The notes: generated by a model from the sequence alone, not told the origin. Positions 9,971-20,584 are shown, counted from the stretch's first letter. The stretch: 64,000 nucleotides of DNA from Pseudomonadota bacterium (GCA_021832305.1 JAKBLB010000005.1:58702-122701); one strand, 5' to 3'. Translations and numbers: made by a program.

Positions 9971-10972
9971 TCACGCCGGATAACGAACCATCAGTGCCTC
10001 CATGTAACGGGCGATGCCTTCCTCCACATCGAGGAAGGGAGCGTGATAGCCGACACTGCGCAGTTGGCTCATGTCTGCTTCAGTGTAACTCTGGTATTTA
10101 CCCTTCAATGCATCGGGAAACGCAATATATTCGATGAGTTCCTGCTTGATCATCTCCTCCAGAGTTAACGTGGACTCGCTCCGGCGCAGAGCATTGATGG
10201 TCGCTACGGCCATCTGGTTGAAAGGACGACTGCGGCCCGTTCCGACATTGAAGATCCCAGACACTTCGGGATGATCCAGCAGCCATAGGTTGACACGAAC
10301 CACATCCTCCACCGAAATGAAGTCGCGCCGTTGTTCTCCATGGGCATAGCCGTCGCATCCTTCGAACAACCGGATGCATCCGTGAGTACGGTATTGATGA
10401 AAAAAATGGTAAGCCACCGAAGCCATGCGTTCCTTATGTTGCTCGCGGTCCCCATACACATTGAAGTAGCGTAACCCGACACAGGGGGCAGTCAACTCAT
10501 CACGGGCCAGATAGGGGCGCAAAAACTGATCGAATGCCAGTTTGGAATAGCCATAGACATTGAGGGGTCGCTCGCAGGCAGGATGTTCGCGAAACACGGC
10601 GCTATCACCATACACGGCAGCCGAGGATGCATAGATCAGGGGAATCTCGCGCGCCTGGCAAAAATAAAAGAGAGACCGGGAGAAACGAAAGTTATTGTCC
10701 ATCATATACCGGCCATCATGCTCCATCGTATCCGAACACGCCCCTTGGTGCAGCACTGCTTCAATCTCGAAATCCAGCGCGTCGGCTTCCACCTGTTCGA
10801 TGAATTCGCGTTTATCCATGTAATTGACCACGGTACAATCGGCCAGATTGAGGAATTTCCCGGGCGTCTCCAGATTGTCCACCGCAAGAATCGATGTTTC
10901 GCCGTGCTGATTGAGTGCCTTGACCAGATTGGAGCCTATGAAACCGGCTGCGCCGGTGATGACCATTACCAT
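9971..10972 (-). CDS. hldD: ADP-L-glycero-D-manno-heptose-6-epimerase
   Basis: Short-chain-dehydrogenase-type epimerase giving ADP-L-glycero-D-manno-heptose for LPS core (333 aa). The N-terminus has the NAD(P) motif VITGAAGFIGSNL, the active site has SSAAVYG and YxxxK in YGYSK. The ATG overlaps the 3' end of hldE by 7 bp, so the two heptose genes are coupled. It forms a heptose/LPS group with hldE, ugd and the lapAB genes upstream. Confidence 0.95.
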   Translation of the reverse strand: MVMVITGAAGFIGSNLVKALNQHGETSILAVDNLETPGKFLNLADCTVVNYMDKREFIEQVEADALDFEIEAVLHQGACSDTMEHDGRYMMDNNFRFSRSLFYFCQAREIPLIYASSAAVYGDSAVFREHPACERPLNVYGYSKLAFDQFLRPYLARDELTAPCVGLRYFNVYGDREQHKERMASVAYHFFHQYRTHGCIRLFEGCDGYAHGEQRRDFISVEDVVRVNLWLLDHPEVSGIFNVGTGRSRPFNQMAVATINALRRSESTLTLEEMIKQELIEYIAFPDALKGKYQSYTEADMSQLRSVGYHAPFLDVEEGIARYMEALMVRYPA

Positions 10973-11910
10973 GACGTATTCTCCAGTTCATGATGAGTAA
11001 CGACCGCCGTACCCAATTTGGATACTGCGATCCCCGCTGCTCGATTGGCCCAGCGCACAGCCGTCGGCAATGGCATGCCTTGCGCGGTCAGCACACCCAG
11101 GGTAGCAATCACTGTATCTCCCGCCCCGCTGACGTCGTATACCTCCCTTGCCACCGTGGGTTCGTGAGTCACTCCCTGGGCCTGATAGAGGGTCATCCCC
11201 TCTTCGCTACGGGTTACCAGGAGCGCATCCAACGCCAGTTCGGTACGCAGGATTTGTGCCTTTTCCGTCAATTGACGGTCATCGAGCCAAGGTCCGGCCA
11301 CCTGACGAAACTCGGTACGGTTGGGAGTCAGCAGGGTCGCTCCACGATAATGGCGGTAATCTTCGCCTTTGGGGTCTACCAGTACCGGTTTTCCTGCTTT
11401 TCGGCATTGATTGATCATGGAGGCTACATGCTTCAAGGCGCCCTTTCCATAATCAGACAGAATGACTACATCGGCACGTTTGAGGCAATCTCCAAAATCT
11501 GTCAACTTATTGAGCAGGATTTCCTGGCGGGGTAGCGTTTCAAAGTCGATGCGCAACAATTGCTGCTGACGTCCCATGACGCGCAGTTTGACCGTCGTGG
11601 CAATGGAAGAATCACGATGCAGACGAGAAACCACGCCCTCTTGTACCAGCAACGCTTCCAGATGCTGGGCGGCTTCGTCTTCTCCGGTCACCGCCAGCAA
11701 TTCACATTGGGCGCCCAGGGCAGCCACGCCCCGCGCTACGTTGGCCGCACCGCCAGGACGTTCTTCGGCCTTTTCCACCAATACCACAGGAACAGGGGCC
11801 TCAGGAGAAATACGGTTGACCTCTCCAAACCAGTAACGATCCAGCATGACATCGCCCACCACCAATACCCGCCGCTGGGAAAGTTCATGAAAGGGGGGGA
11901 AAGGACGCAT
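10966..11910 (-). CDS. rfaE1: D-glycero-beta-D-manno-heptose-7-phosphate kinase (HldE domain 1)
   Basis: PfkB-family sugar kinase of ADP-heptose synthesis. The 314-aa product has VVGDVMLDRYWFG at the N-terminus and the catalytic SGAGDTV motif near the C-terminus. It contains only the kinase half; the adenylyltransferase half found fused in E. coli HldE is absent, so a separate RfaE2 must be encoded elsewhere. The ATG at 11908-11910 shares one base with the ugd stop (TAATG), fixing the start and rejecting a longer frame that reads back into ugd. Confidence 0.93.
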   Translation of the reverse strand: MRPFPPFHELSQRRVLVVGDVMLDRYWFGEVNRISPEAPVPVVLVEKAEERPGGAANVARGVAALGAQCELLAVTGEDEAAQHLEALLVQEGVVSRLHRDSSIATTVKLRVMGRQQQLLRIDFETLPRQEILLNKLTDFGDCLKRADVVILSDYGKGALKHVASMINQCRKAGKPVLVDPKGEDYRHYRGATLLTPNRTEFRQVAGPWLDDRQLTEKAQILRTELALDALLVTRSEEGMTLYQAQGVTHEPTVAREVYDVSGAGDTVIATLGVLTAQGMPLPTAVRWANRAAGIAVSKLGTAVVTHHELENTSW

Positions 11911-13232
11911 TATAGCCTCCCGATGCCGTGATAGGTGAGACCCGCTGCGCGTACCAGGTGGGGCTCGTACAGGTTGCGTCCATCGAAGATTACCCGTTCG
12001 CGCAAAAAGCGAACCATATGCTCGAAGTCCGGGCTGCGAAAGACCTGCCATTCCGTCACTACCACCAGTGCATCGGCGCCTTCCACAGCCATTTCAGCGC
12101 TCTCTACAAAGGTCAAGCCCGCACGCTGCCCGAAAATATGATGTGCTTCTTCCATGGCCACCGGATCGAAAGCACGTAGGGTTGCCCCACGCTGCAACAG
12201 CCCCTCGATCAAAACCCGTGCAGGCGCTTCCCGCATGTCATCGGTATTGGGTTTGAAAGCCAGTCCCCACAGGGCAAAGCATTTTCCTTTCAGGCTCTCC
12301 CCGAAATGGGCATCGATCTTGTCCAGCAGCACCGCTTTCTGACGCTCGTTGACGGTTTCCACCGCTTCCAGAATGCGCAAGTCCAAACCATTTTCCGTGG
12401 CTGTCCGTTGCAGTGCCTGGACATCCTTGGGAAAACAGGAGCCCCCATAACCGCAGCCCGGATAGAGGAACTGGTAACCAATGCGCGGATCGGAACCAAT
12501 CCCCTGCCGGACCCGTTCGATGTCCGCACCCAGACGTTCTGCCAAAAGCGCCAGTTCGTTCATGAAGGAAATACGCGTGGCCAGCATGGCATTGGCCGCA
12601 TATTTGGTCAGTTCAGCGGATTTGACATCCATCAGGATCAATTTGTCATGATTGCGCTGGAAGGGCGCATAAAGCGCGCGCATGGTCTCGATACCAAAGG
12701 CGTCATCGGCCCCCACCACGATGCGGTCGGGACGCATGAAATCCTCCACTGCGGCCCCTTCCTTGAGAAATTCCGGATTGGAAACCACACAGTAGGGAAT
12801 CTCCACACTGCGCCGACTCAACTCCTCGGCGATGGCAGCACTGACCTTCTCAGCCGTGCCTACGGGCACCGTGGATTTGTCCACCACCACCTTACGACCA
12901 TTCATGTATTGACCGATGGTGCGGGCAGCCGCCACCACGTGGGAAAGATCGGCCGAACCATCTTCATCCGGGGGCGTGCCCACGGCAATGAACTGGATCA
13001 AACCGTATTCCACACTTTTCTGGATATCCGTCGTAAAGGATAACCGCCCTGCCGCCACATTGCGTTGAACCATGGCCTCCAGGCCGGGTTCATAGATAGG
13101 GATGCTGCCCGCGCGCAAAATCTCGATCTTGCGCGGATCCACGTCCAGACACAAAACATGATTCCCCATCTCGGCCAGGCACGCACCACTGACCAATCCC
13201 ACATATCCTGTTCCGATCACGGAAATTTTCAT
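11910..13232 (-). CDS. ugd: UDP-glucose 6-dehydrogenase
   Basis: Makes UDP-glucuronate from UDP-glucose with two NAD reductions, a precursor for LPS modification or exopolysaccharide. The 440-aa product has the Rossmann start [18 protein letters not shown], the catalytic Cys in [10 protein letters not shown] and the second Rossmann region [16 protein letters not shown]. The start overlaps pyrF by 4 bp (ATGA) and the stop overlaps hldE by one base, so it is embedded in the operon. Confidence 0.96.
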   Translation of the reverse strand: MKISVIGTGYVGLVSGACLAEMGNHVLCLDVDPRKIEILRAGSIPIYEPGLEAMVQRNVAAGRLSFTTDIQKSVEYGLIQFIAVGTPPDEDGSADLSHVVAAARTIGQYMNGRKVVVDKSTVPVGTAEKVSAAIAEELSRRSVEIPYCVVSNPEFLKEGAAVEDFMRPDRIVVGADDAFGIETMRALYAPFQRNHDKLILMDVKSAELTKYAANAMLATRISFMNELALLAERLGADIERVRQGIGSDPRIGYQFLYPGCGYGGSCFPKDVQALQRTATENGLDLRILEAVETVNERQKAVLLDKIDAHFGESLKGKCFALWGLAFKPNTDDMREAPARVLIEGLLQRGATLRAFDPVAMEEAHHIFGQRAGLTFVESAEMAVEGADALVVVTEWQVFRSPDFEHMVRFLRERVIFDGRNLYEPHLVRAAGLTYHGIGRL

Positions 13233-13936
13233 ACCGCACTCCTTGCCCCTGAAATCAGTGAATTGAATTGTGCCAAGGCCTTCATGGGATCCTTACTGCG
13301 GGTGATGGAACGTCCGACCACCAGATAATCAGAGCCGGCCTGCAGTGCCGTGACAGGGGTAACCACCCGTTTCTGATCGTTCTGATCATCGTCAGGCAAG
13401 CGAATGCCCGGCGTGACCAAAGAAAAGGAGGCAGAAACCTGGGAACGCAAGAGAGAGGCTTCCTGCGCCGAACAGACCACGCCGTCCAAACCGCTGGACT
13501 CTGCCAAGCGGGCCATGCGTTGCACAGCCTCGGTCAAGGGGCAACCGAATCCCAACGTCACCAGATCACTGTCCTGAAGACTGGTCAGAATCGTGATGGC
13601 AATCAGCAGAGGGCGCTGGGGATAAGGTTCAAGGGCTTGCCTGGCCGCTTCCAGCATAGTCCTGCCTCCACTGGCGTGGACATCCATCATCCATACCCCC
13701 AGATCCGCCGCAGCCCGGCAGGCCTGAGACACCGTATGGGGGATGTCATGGTACTTGAGGTCGAGAAAAACATCAAAACCCCGTGCACCCAAAGCCCGCA
13801 CCAGTGACGGGCCGCAGGCCGTAAATAATTCCTTGCCCACCTTGAGTCGACAAGCCCCGGTTTCCAATTGATCCACCAGGGTCCAGACCTCGCGTTCCGT
13901 AGAAAAATCCAGCGCCAGAATCAGGGGAGAATTCAT
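13229..13936 (-). CDS. pyrF: Orotidine 5'-phosphate decarboxylase
   Basis: Last step of UMP synthesis (235 aa, group I OMPDC). The charged catalytic DxKxxD motif is present in [12 protein letters not shown], with the phosphate-binding end segment [12 protein letters not shown]. It follows lapB by 15 bp and overlaps ugd by 4 bp. Next to lapAB this gene is conserved in many proteobacteria, supporting the assignment. Confidence 0.96.
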   Translation of the reverse strand: MNSPLILALDFSTEREVWTLVDQLETGACRLKVGKELFTACGPSLVRALGARGFDVFLDLKYHDIPHTVSQACRAAADLGVWMMDVHASGGRTMLEAARQALEPYPQRPLLIAITILTSLQDSDLVTLGFGCPLTEAVQRMARLAESSGLDGVVCSAQEASLLRSQVSASFSLVTPGIRLPDDDQNDQKRVVTPVTALQAGSDYLVVGRSITRSKDPMKALAQFNSLISGARSAV

Positions 13937-13951
13937 ACCATTGTCCTTGAA

Positions 13952-15136
13952 TTAACGTGTGACGACACTACCTTCGGTTTCGACCTGGCGACGGGGTGGA
14001 TAGGAATCCCAGTTGCCACAGGCCGGACAATGCCAATGAAAGGAACGGGCCTTGAATCCGCAGTGGCGACATTGATAAAAAGCCAGTCGCTCATAATGAC
14101 CATGCACGATGTCGCGCATGCGTTGGACTTCGGCCCGTAATTCGGGCGCAACCCCCACCAATTGGGCCTCCAGAAAACGGTCCAGATTTCCCAGCGTGGG
14201 GCGACGCTCCAGTTCCGCGCGCACCAAACGCAGCGCTTCTTCCACTCCACGGATTTCCAAGGTCAACTGAAACGCCAGACTCAACAAGTCGAGATTGGGA
14301 TAACGTTCCATCCATCCTTGCATCAAGGTCACCGCCTCGTTGACCTGCCCTAGTTGACGCAGTGCATCGCTCAGGGGGCGCGCCACCAGAAACAAATAAT
14401 CCGGATCTCTCTGCTCCAATTCCTGCCATTGGGCGCAGGCTTCTTCGATCCTTCCTGCCTTGAAGGTCCACTCCCCCCGCAACACATAGGCGCGTACACA
14501 ATTGCGTTGGGTTTCCAGGGCCTGTTTCAGAAGATCCTGAGCTTCCTCGAATTGAGACCGGGTATGAGCCAAGATAGCCAATTCGCAATAAAAATTGGCC
14601 ATATCCCCGCGTCGGTCCTCCCCGGTTTTTTGCTCCAGAACATGGGCAACCTGAATGGCACGGGTCCAGTCTTTTTCCGTGACATGAATGTCCAACAGAT
14701 GATGTAGTGCCGACTCTTCATAGTCGGAGTCTTTCAACTTTTCAAACAAAGGCTCTGCCCGATCCAGTAAACCGGCCTTGAGGAAGTCCAGAGCCAACTC
14801 ATAAAGTGCTTCCGTCCGTTGCTGGGGACCGAGATCCGTGCGTTCCACCAGATTCTGGTGCATGCGTGTTGCGCGATCCACCTCCCCACGCCGGCGAAAC
14901 AGCCCCCCCAGCGCAAACTGCAACTCGACGGTCTGTTGTTCTGCCCGCGCGACTTCGATGAACGATTCGATCGCCTTGTCCGGTTGCTCGTTGAGCAGCA
15001 GGTTGAGCCCCTTGAAATAGGAAGCTGGCAGTGCCCGCGATTCGGTGAGCAAATGGCGAATATCGACGCGAGCGGCAAGCCAACCCAAACCGAAAAAAAC
15101 CGGGAGTGCGAGTAACCAGTAAACTTGAAAATCCAT
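13952..15136 (-). CDS. lapB: LPS assembly protein LapB (YciM)
   Basis: Inner-membrane TPR protein that presents LpxC to FtsH and so balances LPS synthesis. The 394-aa product has one N-terminal membrane helix (about residues 5-20), a row of tetratricopeptide repeats (about 65-340), and a C-terminal rubredoxin-like zinc ribbon with CRHCG and CPACG. The ATG at 15134-15136 gives the expected N-terminal anchor and 394 aa versus about 390 in E. coli; a longer frame to 15406 is rejected. No Shine-Dalgarno precedes it; instead the mRNA there reads CCTCCTCCT, so expression probably depends on coupling or an unusual initiation context. Confidence 0.93.
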   Translation of the reverse strand: MDFQVYWLLALPVFFGLGWLAARVDIRHLLTESRALPASYFKGLNLLLNEQPDKAIESFIEVARAEQQTVELQFALGGLFRRRGEVDRATRMHQNLVERTDLGPQQRTEALYELALDFLKAGLLDRAEPLFEKLKDSDYEESALHHLLDIHVTEKDWTRAIQVAHVLEQKTGEDRRGDMANFYCELAILAHTRSQFEEAQDLLKQALETQRNCVRAYVLRGEWTFKAGRIEEACAQWQELEQRDPDYLFLVARPLSDALRQLGQVNEAVTLMQGWMERYPNLDLLSLAFQLTLEIRGVEEALRLVRAELERRPTLGNLDRFLEAQLVGVAPELRAEVQRMRDIVHGHYERLAFYQCRHCGFKARSFHWHCPACGNWDSYPPRRQVETEGSVVTR

Positions 15137-15180
15137 AGGAGGAGGATGATACCTTTTTTGGATGGGAACCGATAGGCCCT

Positions 15181-15462
15181 TCAGTCCCGAGGAGGTTCGG
15201 TAGGCAATGGAATATTTTTTGTCGAAGAACCCGAACGTCGCAAACGGGCCAACTCGCCTCGCAAGCGCCACCAGACCCGGGTCGTGGCCAATAATCCGAG
15301 CAAGGCTCCGCCGCACACCGCCAACAATAGAATAATGATCAAGGGCGCATGCCACTGCAAACTGAACAAGAAATTTACCGTCACAGGTGTAGTGTTTTTG
15401 AGGCAAAACCCCAGAAGCACGACAAACAGGAATATTCTGACCAGCCAGCGTAACGTGTTCAT
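15181..15462 (-). CDS. lapA: LPS assembly protein LapA (DUF1049)
   Basis: Small membrane protein (93 aa) partner of LapB. It shows two hydrophobic helices (about residues 6-22 and 40-62) and the family segment NFLFSLQWHAPL. The ATG at 15460-15462 has GAGG/GAAGAGG purines at a suitable distance; the frame extends further to 15522 through the ihfB terminator, which argues against that longer start. It is first after the ihfB terminator, so a promoter or readthrough must serve lapA onward. Confidence 0.88.
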   Translation of the reverse strand: MNTLRWLVRIFLFVVLLGFCLKNTTPVTVNFLFSLQWHAPLIIILLLAVCGGALLGLLATTRVWWRLRGELARLRRSGSSTKNIPLPTEPPRD

Positions 15463-15487
15463 GATTGACACCTCTTCCTCACCCCCC

Positions 15488-15528
15488 AAAAAAAAAGCGG
15501 GATGAAAGATTTTAACCCTCATCCCGCT
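15488..15528 (-). terminator. Rho-independent terminator downstream of ihfB
   Basis: On the minus strand the 10-bp stem AGCGGGATGA/TCATCCCGCT (15519-15528 with 15496-15505) with a 13-nt loop is followed by a run of eight to nine T. It lies about 35 bp after the ihfB stop. It separates rpsA-ihfB from lapA-lapB, although the same hairpin also overlaps the upstream region of lapA. Confidence 0.88.
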
Positions 15529-15560
15529 TTCGGTGTCTGCAGATCTGCCAGAATTACCCT

Positions 15561-15866
15561 TCAGTCACCCACTGGTTTGGTGCTTTCCGTGAGATCGACC
15601 CGATCACGCAAATCCTTGCCCGGCTTGAAATGAGGCACGAATTTTTCCGGGACGTGCACCTTTTCTCCGGTTTTCGGATTTCTCCCCTGGCGAGCCGGAC
15701 GATGATTCAAACCAAAACTGCCAAACCCACGAATCTCGATGCGCTGCCCTTCCGTCAAACATTGACCCATGGAGTCCAGCAAGGTCTTCACCGCCATCTC
15801 CGCATCGCGGGCCACTAACTGCGGATAGTGGCTGGCTAGCAGGTCGATCAGTTCAGATTTGGTCAT
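15561..15866 (-). CDS. ihfB: Integration host factor subunit beta
   Basis: DNA-bending nucleoid protein of the HU/IHF family (101 aa). Features include [11 protein letters not shown] at the start, the RGFGSF turn, the DNA-arm segment [14 protein letters not shown] and the beta-subunit hallmark [14 protein letters not shown]. It follows rpsA by 11 bp, the conserved rpsA-ihfB pair, and ends at the 15488-15528 terminator. IHF is also required by many integrases, including ones that use tmRNA sites, but that link is general. Confidence 0.96.
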   Translation of the reverse strand: MTKSELIDLLASHYPQLVARDAEMAVKTLLDSMGQCLTEGQRIEIRGFGSFGLNHRPARQGRNPKTGEKVHVPEKFVPHFKPGKDLRDRVDLTESTKPVGD

Positions 15867-15877
15867 CGCCCAATCCC

Positions 15878-17596
15878 TCAGCTTGCGTTGTCCGGGTTGG
15901 ACAACTTGGCTTTCAGCAAAGCGCCCAGACTGGTGGTCCCCGCATTGTGCGGACTTTCTGCCGCCATGCGTTGCAGGGCAGCATTTTCTTCCACGGCATC
16001 GCGCGCCTTGATGGACAGGTTGATGGAGCGATTCTTACGATCCACATTGAGAATCACGGCTTCTACGCTGTCCCCTTCGCTGAGTAAGCTGCGCAGGTCT
16101 TCCACCCGTTCACGGGAGACTTCAGAGGCACGCAGATAGCCTTCGATCTCATCTCCGAGATCGATCACGGCACCCTTGGCATCCACCGATTTGACCTTGC
16201 CCTTGACAAGGGTTCCCTTATCATTGGAGGCCGAGAAATTGCCGAAAGGATCGCCAGACAACTGCTTGATTCCAAGAGAGATTCGTTCACGATCCACATC
16301 GATGGACAGAACCATGGCTTCCACTTCATCGCCCTTTCGGTAATTATGAACGGCTTCTTCCCCGGTTTGGTTCCAGGACAAGTCGGAGAGATGGACCAAT
16401 CCATCGATACCTCCGGGCAAGCCAATGAACACGCCAAAGTCGGTGATCGACTTGATTTGCCCACGAACCCGGTCATTCTTGTTGTGATTCATGGCAAAGT
16501 CTTCCCAGGGATTGGCAAGACATTGCTTCATGCCCAAGGAAATCCGCCGACGCTCTTCATCGATTTCGAGGATCATGACCTCGACCTCATCGCCCAATTG
16601 AACCACCTTGGACGGATGAACATTCTTGTTGGTCCAGTCCATTTCGGAAACATGCACCAGCCCTTCGATCCCCTGTTCGATTTCGACGAAGGCACCGTAA
16701 TCGGTCAGGTTGGTTACTTTTCCAAACAGGCGGGTACGCTCGGGATAACGACGGCTCAAACCAACCCAGGGATCTTCGCCCAGTTGCTTGAGGCCCAAGG
16801 AAACCCGATTCTTTTCCTGATCGAACTTGAGGACTTTGGCCTCGACTTCATCCCCCACTGCCAACACTTCGGAAGGATGCTTGACACGCCTCCAGGCCAG
16901 GTCAGTGATGTGCAGTAATCCATCGATGCCGCCCAGATCCACAAATGCACCATAGTCGGTGATATTTTTCACCAGACCGCGCACGATGGAGCCTTCTTTC
17001 AAGGTATCCAGCAAACTCTGACGATCGGCACCTTGCGAGGCTTCCATCACTGCGCGACGGGAAACCACCACATTGTTGCGTTTACGGTCAAGTTTGATGA
17101 CCTTGAACTCCATTTCCTTACCTTCATAAGGGGTAGTATCCTTGACGGGACGAATATCCACCAGGGATCCCGGCAGGAAAGCACGAATCCCGTTCACCAT
17201 CACCGTCAATCCACCCTTGACCTTGCCCGTCACCATCCCCAGGACCAGGGCGCCTTGTGCCAGAGCATCGTCGAGGTCGAGCCAGGCTGCCAGACGTTTT
17301 GCCTTCTCGCGGGAGAGACGAGTCGATCCATAGCCATCTTCGAGGGCGTCGATGGCGACCTTGACGAAATCACCGACTTGAACCTCCAGTTCACCCCGGT
17401 CATTCTTGAATTCTTCGATGGGAATCAAACTTTCCGACTTCAGGCCGGCGTTGACCACCACAGTATTGGCATCGATACTCACCACTTCAGCCGTGATGAC
17501 TTCACCAGAACGCATTTCCTGGTGTGTCAGACTTTCTTCAAAGAGGCTGGCAAAACTTTCGGGGAATTCCACTTGGGACGTCATGTTCATGTTCAT
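15878..17596 (-). CDS. rpsA: 30S ribosomal protein S1
   Basis: Largest small-subunit protein (572 aa), binding mRNA for initiation. Six S1 RNA-binding repeats can be followed, for example [21 protein letters not shown], repeated with small changes as [15 protein letters not shown] and [13 protein letters not shown]. The start at 17594-17596 has AAGG eight bases upstream; an ATG four codons later is also possible. The 119-bp gap to cmk may hold a promoter, as rpsA usually has its own, but none stands out. Confidence 0.97.
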   Translation of the reverse strand: MNMNMTSQVEFPESFASLFEESLTHQEMRSGEVITAEVVSIDANTVVVNAGLKSESLIPIEEFKNDRGELEVQVGDFVKVAIDALEDGYGSTRLSREKAKRLAAWLDLDDALAQGALVLGMVTGKVKGGLTVMVNGIRAFLPGSLVDIRPVKDTTPYEGKEMEFKVIKLDRKRNNVVVSRRAVMEASQGADRQSLLDTLKEGSIVRGLVKNITDYGAFVDLGGIDGLLHITDLAWRRVKHPSEVLAVGDEVEAKVLKFDQEKNRVSLGLKQLGEDPWVGLSRRYPERTRLFGKVTNLTDYGAFVEIEQGIEGLVHVSEMDWTNKNVHPSKVVQLGDEVEVMILEIDEERRRISLGMKQCLANPWEDFAMNHNKNDRVRGQIKSITDFGVFIGLPGGIDGLVHLSDLSWNQTGEEAVHNYRKGDEVEAMVLSIDVDRERISLGIKQLSGDPFGNFSASNDKGTLVKGKVKSVDAKGAVIDLGDEIEGYLRASEVSRERVEDLRSLLSEGDSVEAVILNVDRKNRSINLSIKARDAVEENAALQRMAAESPHNAGTTSLGALLKAKLSNPDNAS

Positions 17597-17715
17597 TGGA
17601 CCTTGAGATCAGCCTACCGCAACGTAGGGTTTATATTGGTTTTGTAGCCGTACAACCTCTCCACTCCCCCGGAAGCGCAGGGTACCTTTCATGGACGAGA
17701 AAACTCTTTGTACTG

Positions 17716-18378
17716 CTACCCCTCTTGCCGGGCATTCATGGAATACCAGGCCAGAATCTGCGCCGTCGCCTGCTCGATACTTAACGCGGATGTATCGAGA
17801 AACAAGGCCCCCGTGGGGTCCAGAGGCGCCACTGCCCGCGTGCGGTCCCGTTCATCACGGTTTCGCAAATCACGCACCACGTCCTTCATTATGACATTAA
17901 CTCCTTTACTGATCAACTGGTTAAATCGTCGTTCCGCGCGCACTTCCGGCGTTGCCGTCAAAAAAACCTTGAGCAGGGCCTGGGGAAATACCACTGACCC
18001 CATATCCCGCCCGTCCGCGACCAGTCCAGGCGCGCGTAAAAAGTTCCGCTGTCGTTCCAGCAAAGCGGATCGTACCGCCGGAAAAGCCGAAAGTCGGGAC
18101 GCCAGGCGGCCGCAGTCTTCCGTTCGAATCGCCTCGGTCACCGCTTCGCCCGCCAGACGGATGTCATTCCCAACGAATTCCACCGGCAGTCGGGCGGCCA
18201 GATGCCCCAGAATGTCTTCCTCTGCCTCCCCCAATCCCTGACGTGCCGCCGCCAATGCCGTCAGTCGGTACAATGCGCCGCTGTCCAGATAATGGAATCC
18301 CAACTGTTGGGCGACGCGTTGAGCAACGGTTCCTTTCCCGGAAGCGGAAGGTCCATCGATCGCGATGACAGGGATCAT
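17716..18378 (-). CDS. cmk: Cytidylate kinase
   Basis: Phosphorylates CMP and dCMP (220 aa). The N-terminal P-loop is IAIDGPSASGKGT and the CMP-specific insert contains ADGRDMGSVVFP. The ATG at 18376-18378 overlaps the aroA stop by 4 bp (ATGA), which fixes the start; the longer frame to 18483 reads back into aroA. It belongs to the conserved aroA-cmk-rpsA order. Confidence 0.95.
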   Translation of the reverse strand: MIPVIAIDGPSASGKGTVAQRVAQQLGFHYLDSGALYRLTALAAARQGLGEAEEDILGHLAARLPVEFVGNDIRLAGEAVTEAIRTEDCGRLASRLSAFPAVRSALLERQRNFLRAPGLVADGRDMGSVVFPQALLKVFLTATPEVRAERRFNQLISKGVNVIMKDVVRDLRNRDERDRTRAVAPLDPTGALFLDTSALSIEQATAQILAWYSMNARQEG

Positions 18379-19700
18379 GAGGCATCCAGATTCAGCCCCA
18401 CCGCACGCGCCAGGGATGCGAAACCGGGAAAGGAAGTCGCGACATTGGCACAATCCCGGATTTCGATGGGTCCTCGAGCGCACAATGCCGCCATGGCAAA
18501 ACTCATGGCAATCCGGTGGTCCCCGCGACTCTCCACCGTACCGCTCCCAAATCCCTGCCCTCCTTCGATGATCAAGCCATCGGGCAGAACTTCCGTGTAG
18601 ACCCCCAATGCCCTCAGACCCTCCGCCATGACCTGAATGCGATCGCTTTCCTTGACCCGTAATTCGGCGGCGCCCCTCAGTATGGTGCGTCCCTCGGCAC
18701 AGGCCGCTGCAATGAACAACGCGGGAAACTCGTCGATGGCCAGAGGAACCAATTCGGCGGGAATGGTAATGCCGTGCAAAGGGGCTGCGCGCACCCGCAG
18801 ATCTGCCAAGGGCTCGCCTCCCGCACTCCAGGCACGTTCAACCTCCAGATTCGCGCCCATCAAACGCAATATATCGAGGACCCCCGTCCGGGTAGGATTC
18901 ACGCCCACGCTCTGCAAATGAAGGTCGGAACCAGGGGCAATGCAGGCCCCCACCAGAAAGAAGGCTGCCGAAGAAATATCCCCGGGCACTTCAATGGGCG
19001 TGGCATGCAACGCATGCCCCCCGGTCACACGAATGGTCCGTCCCGCGCGTCGAACGGGCACGCCAAAACCTTCGAACATACGTTCCGTATGGTCACGGGT
19101 CACTTCGGGTTCGGTAATGACCGTTTCACCCCGGGCGTACAAACCCGCCAGAAGCAGGGCCGATTTGACCTGGGCGCTGGCCATGGGGAGCGTGTAAGTC
19201 AGGCCATGCAATTCCGGAGTCCCGAAAATTTTCAGGGGGGGGCGCCCCCCGGCCGCAGTCTCCAGTTGTGCGCCCATCAGGCGCAGGGGATCCGCCACCC
19301 GCGCCATGGGACGTTGGGTCAAACTGGCGTCTCCCGTCAAAGTGCAATCGAAAGGCTGGGCGGCCAGCAAGCCCGCCAAAAGCCGCATGGAGGTGCCAGA
19401 ATTGCCACAATCCAGGACCTTGGCCGGAGCCTTTAGGCCATGCAATCCCACTCCGTGAATGATTACCCGTCCCTGTTCCGGCCCTTCGATCTGCACGCCC
19501 AGCGTACGGAAGACATTCATGGTCGCCAGGGCATCCTCCCCTTCCAGAAATCCCGTGACCTCCGTGACCCCTTCGGCCAAAGCGCCCAGCATGATGCTTC
19601 GGTGCGAAATGGATTTATCGCCCGGGACACGAATCGTCCCTGTCAACTGTCCTCCCGGCGTCACATGATAAACCTGCATGGTATCGTTCGCCTCACTCAT
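18375..19700 (-). CDS. aroA: 3-phosphoshikimate 1-carboxyvinyltransferase (EPSP synthase)
   Basis: Sixth shikimate-pathway step, making EPSP from shikimate-3-phosphate and PEP. The 441-aa product has the substrate loop PGDKSISHRSIM and the segment LDCGNSGTSMRLL. The GDKSISHR form is that of class II-like EPSP synthases rather than the E. coli class I form, as a motif-based inference. ATG 19698-19700 is chosen: it overlaps the tyrA stop by 4 bp and has AGGAAGGA just upstream. Longer upstream extension inside tyrA is rejected. Confidence 0.94.
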   Translation of the reverse strand: MSEANDTMQVYHVTPGGQLTGTIRVPGDKSISHRSIMLGALAEGVTEVTGFLEGEDALATMNVFRTLGVQIEGPEQGRVIIHGVGLHGLKAPAKVLDCGNSGTSMRLLAGLLAAQPFDCTLTGDASLTQRPMARVADPLRLMGAQLETAAGGRPPLKIFGTPELHGLTYTLPMASAQVKSALLLAGLYARGETVITEPEVTRDHTERMFEGFGVPVRRAGRTIRVTGGHALHATPIEVPGDISSAAFFLVGACIAPGSDLHLQSVGVNPTRTGVLDILRLMGANLEVERAWSAGGEPLADLRVRAAPLHGITIPAELVPLAIDEFPALFIAAACAEGRTILRGAAELRVKESDRIQVMAEGLRALGVYTEVLPDGLIIEGGQGFGSGTVESRGDHRIAMSFAMAALCARGPIEIRDCANVATSFPGFASLARAVGLNLDAS

Positions 19701-20584
19701 GATCCTTCCTGCCATTGTCGTCGTGCCGTGCGGGCCTTCCGCATGAAATCCTCCAGTGCCGCACCATCTGCGGTATCCAGCCATTCCATGAGTTGTTCGA
19801 GTTGATCTCGATAGCGGGACAGTTCCACTTTGAGAACGCCCCGATTGGCCAGACTGATGTCGCGCCACATTTCCGCATTACTGCCGGCAATCCGGGTAAA
19901 ATCGCGGAACCCGCTGGCGGCAAAGCGAAACAGGGTAGCTGCATCCGGACGCTGGGCGATCTCGTAAACCAGCGCAAAACTCAGCAGATGGGGCAAATGG
20001 CTGACAACCCCAAAAATTTCATCATGGCGGGTCACGGTCTGGCATTCCACACGGGCACCACACAGTTCCCAGCAGGATCGCACCCAGGCCAAAGGATGAG
20101 GCAAGGTCTCTTCGAGTGGAGTCAGGATCACGGTGCGGTCCTGAAACAACCCCCCTTGAGCAGCGCGTACGCCACTCAATTCTGCGCCTGCAATGGGATG
20201 CCCCGGAACAAACCGTGTCACCACTGGTCCCAGGTATCTGCGGGCGGCTTCCACCAGACCGGCTTTGGTGCTACCGACGTCCGTCACCACGGCCACCGGA
20301 TTGAGATGGGGCGCCATGAGTTCGAACAGTTCCGCCATCTGCCCCACCGGTACCGCCATCAACACCATATCCGCTTCCCGGACCACGCTCGCCAGATCCA
20401 CGCTGCCCTGATCGATGACCCCCAGTTGACGGGCTGCCGCTAGATTCACCTCATCCCGATCATAACCGGCGATGTGCATCTGCGGAGCCACCTGACGCAA
20501 AGCCAAGGCAAAGGACCCGCCCATCAGTCCAACCCCGAGAATGGCCAGACGGCGAGGAATTTTGGAAACCAGATCCACGTTCAC
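19697..20584 (-). CDS. tyrA: Prephenate dehydrogenase
   Basis: NAD(P)-dependent tyrosine-branch enzyme (295 aa). The N-terminal Rossmann motif is LAILGVGLMGGSFALAL and the substrate region includes HPIAGAELSG. It is monofunctional, without a chorismate mutase domain. It overlaps hisC by 4 bp upstream and aroA by 4 bp downstream. In some pseudomonads this gene is fused to aroA; here the two are separate but coupled. Confidence 0.95.
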   Translation of the reverse strand: MNVDLVSKIPRRLAILGVGLMGGSFALALRQVAPQMHIAGYDRDEVNLAAARQLGVIDQGSVDLASVVREADMVLMAVPVGQMAELFELMAPHLNPVAVVTDVGSTKAGLVEAARRYLGPVVTRFVPGHPIAGAELSGVRAAQGGLFQDRTVILTPLEETLPHPLAWVRSCWELCGARVECQTVTRHDEIFGVVSHLPHLLSFALVYEIAQRPDAATLFRFAASGFRDFTRIAGSNAEMWRDISLANRGVLKVELSRYRDQLEQLMEWLDTADGAALEDFMRKARTARRQWQEGS

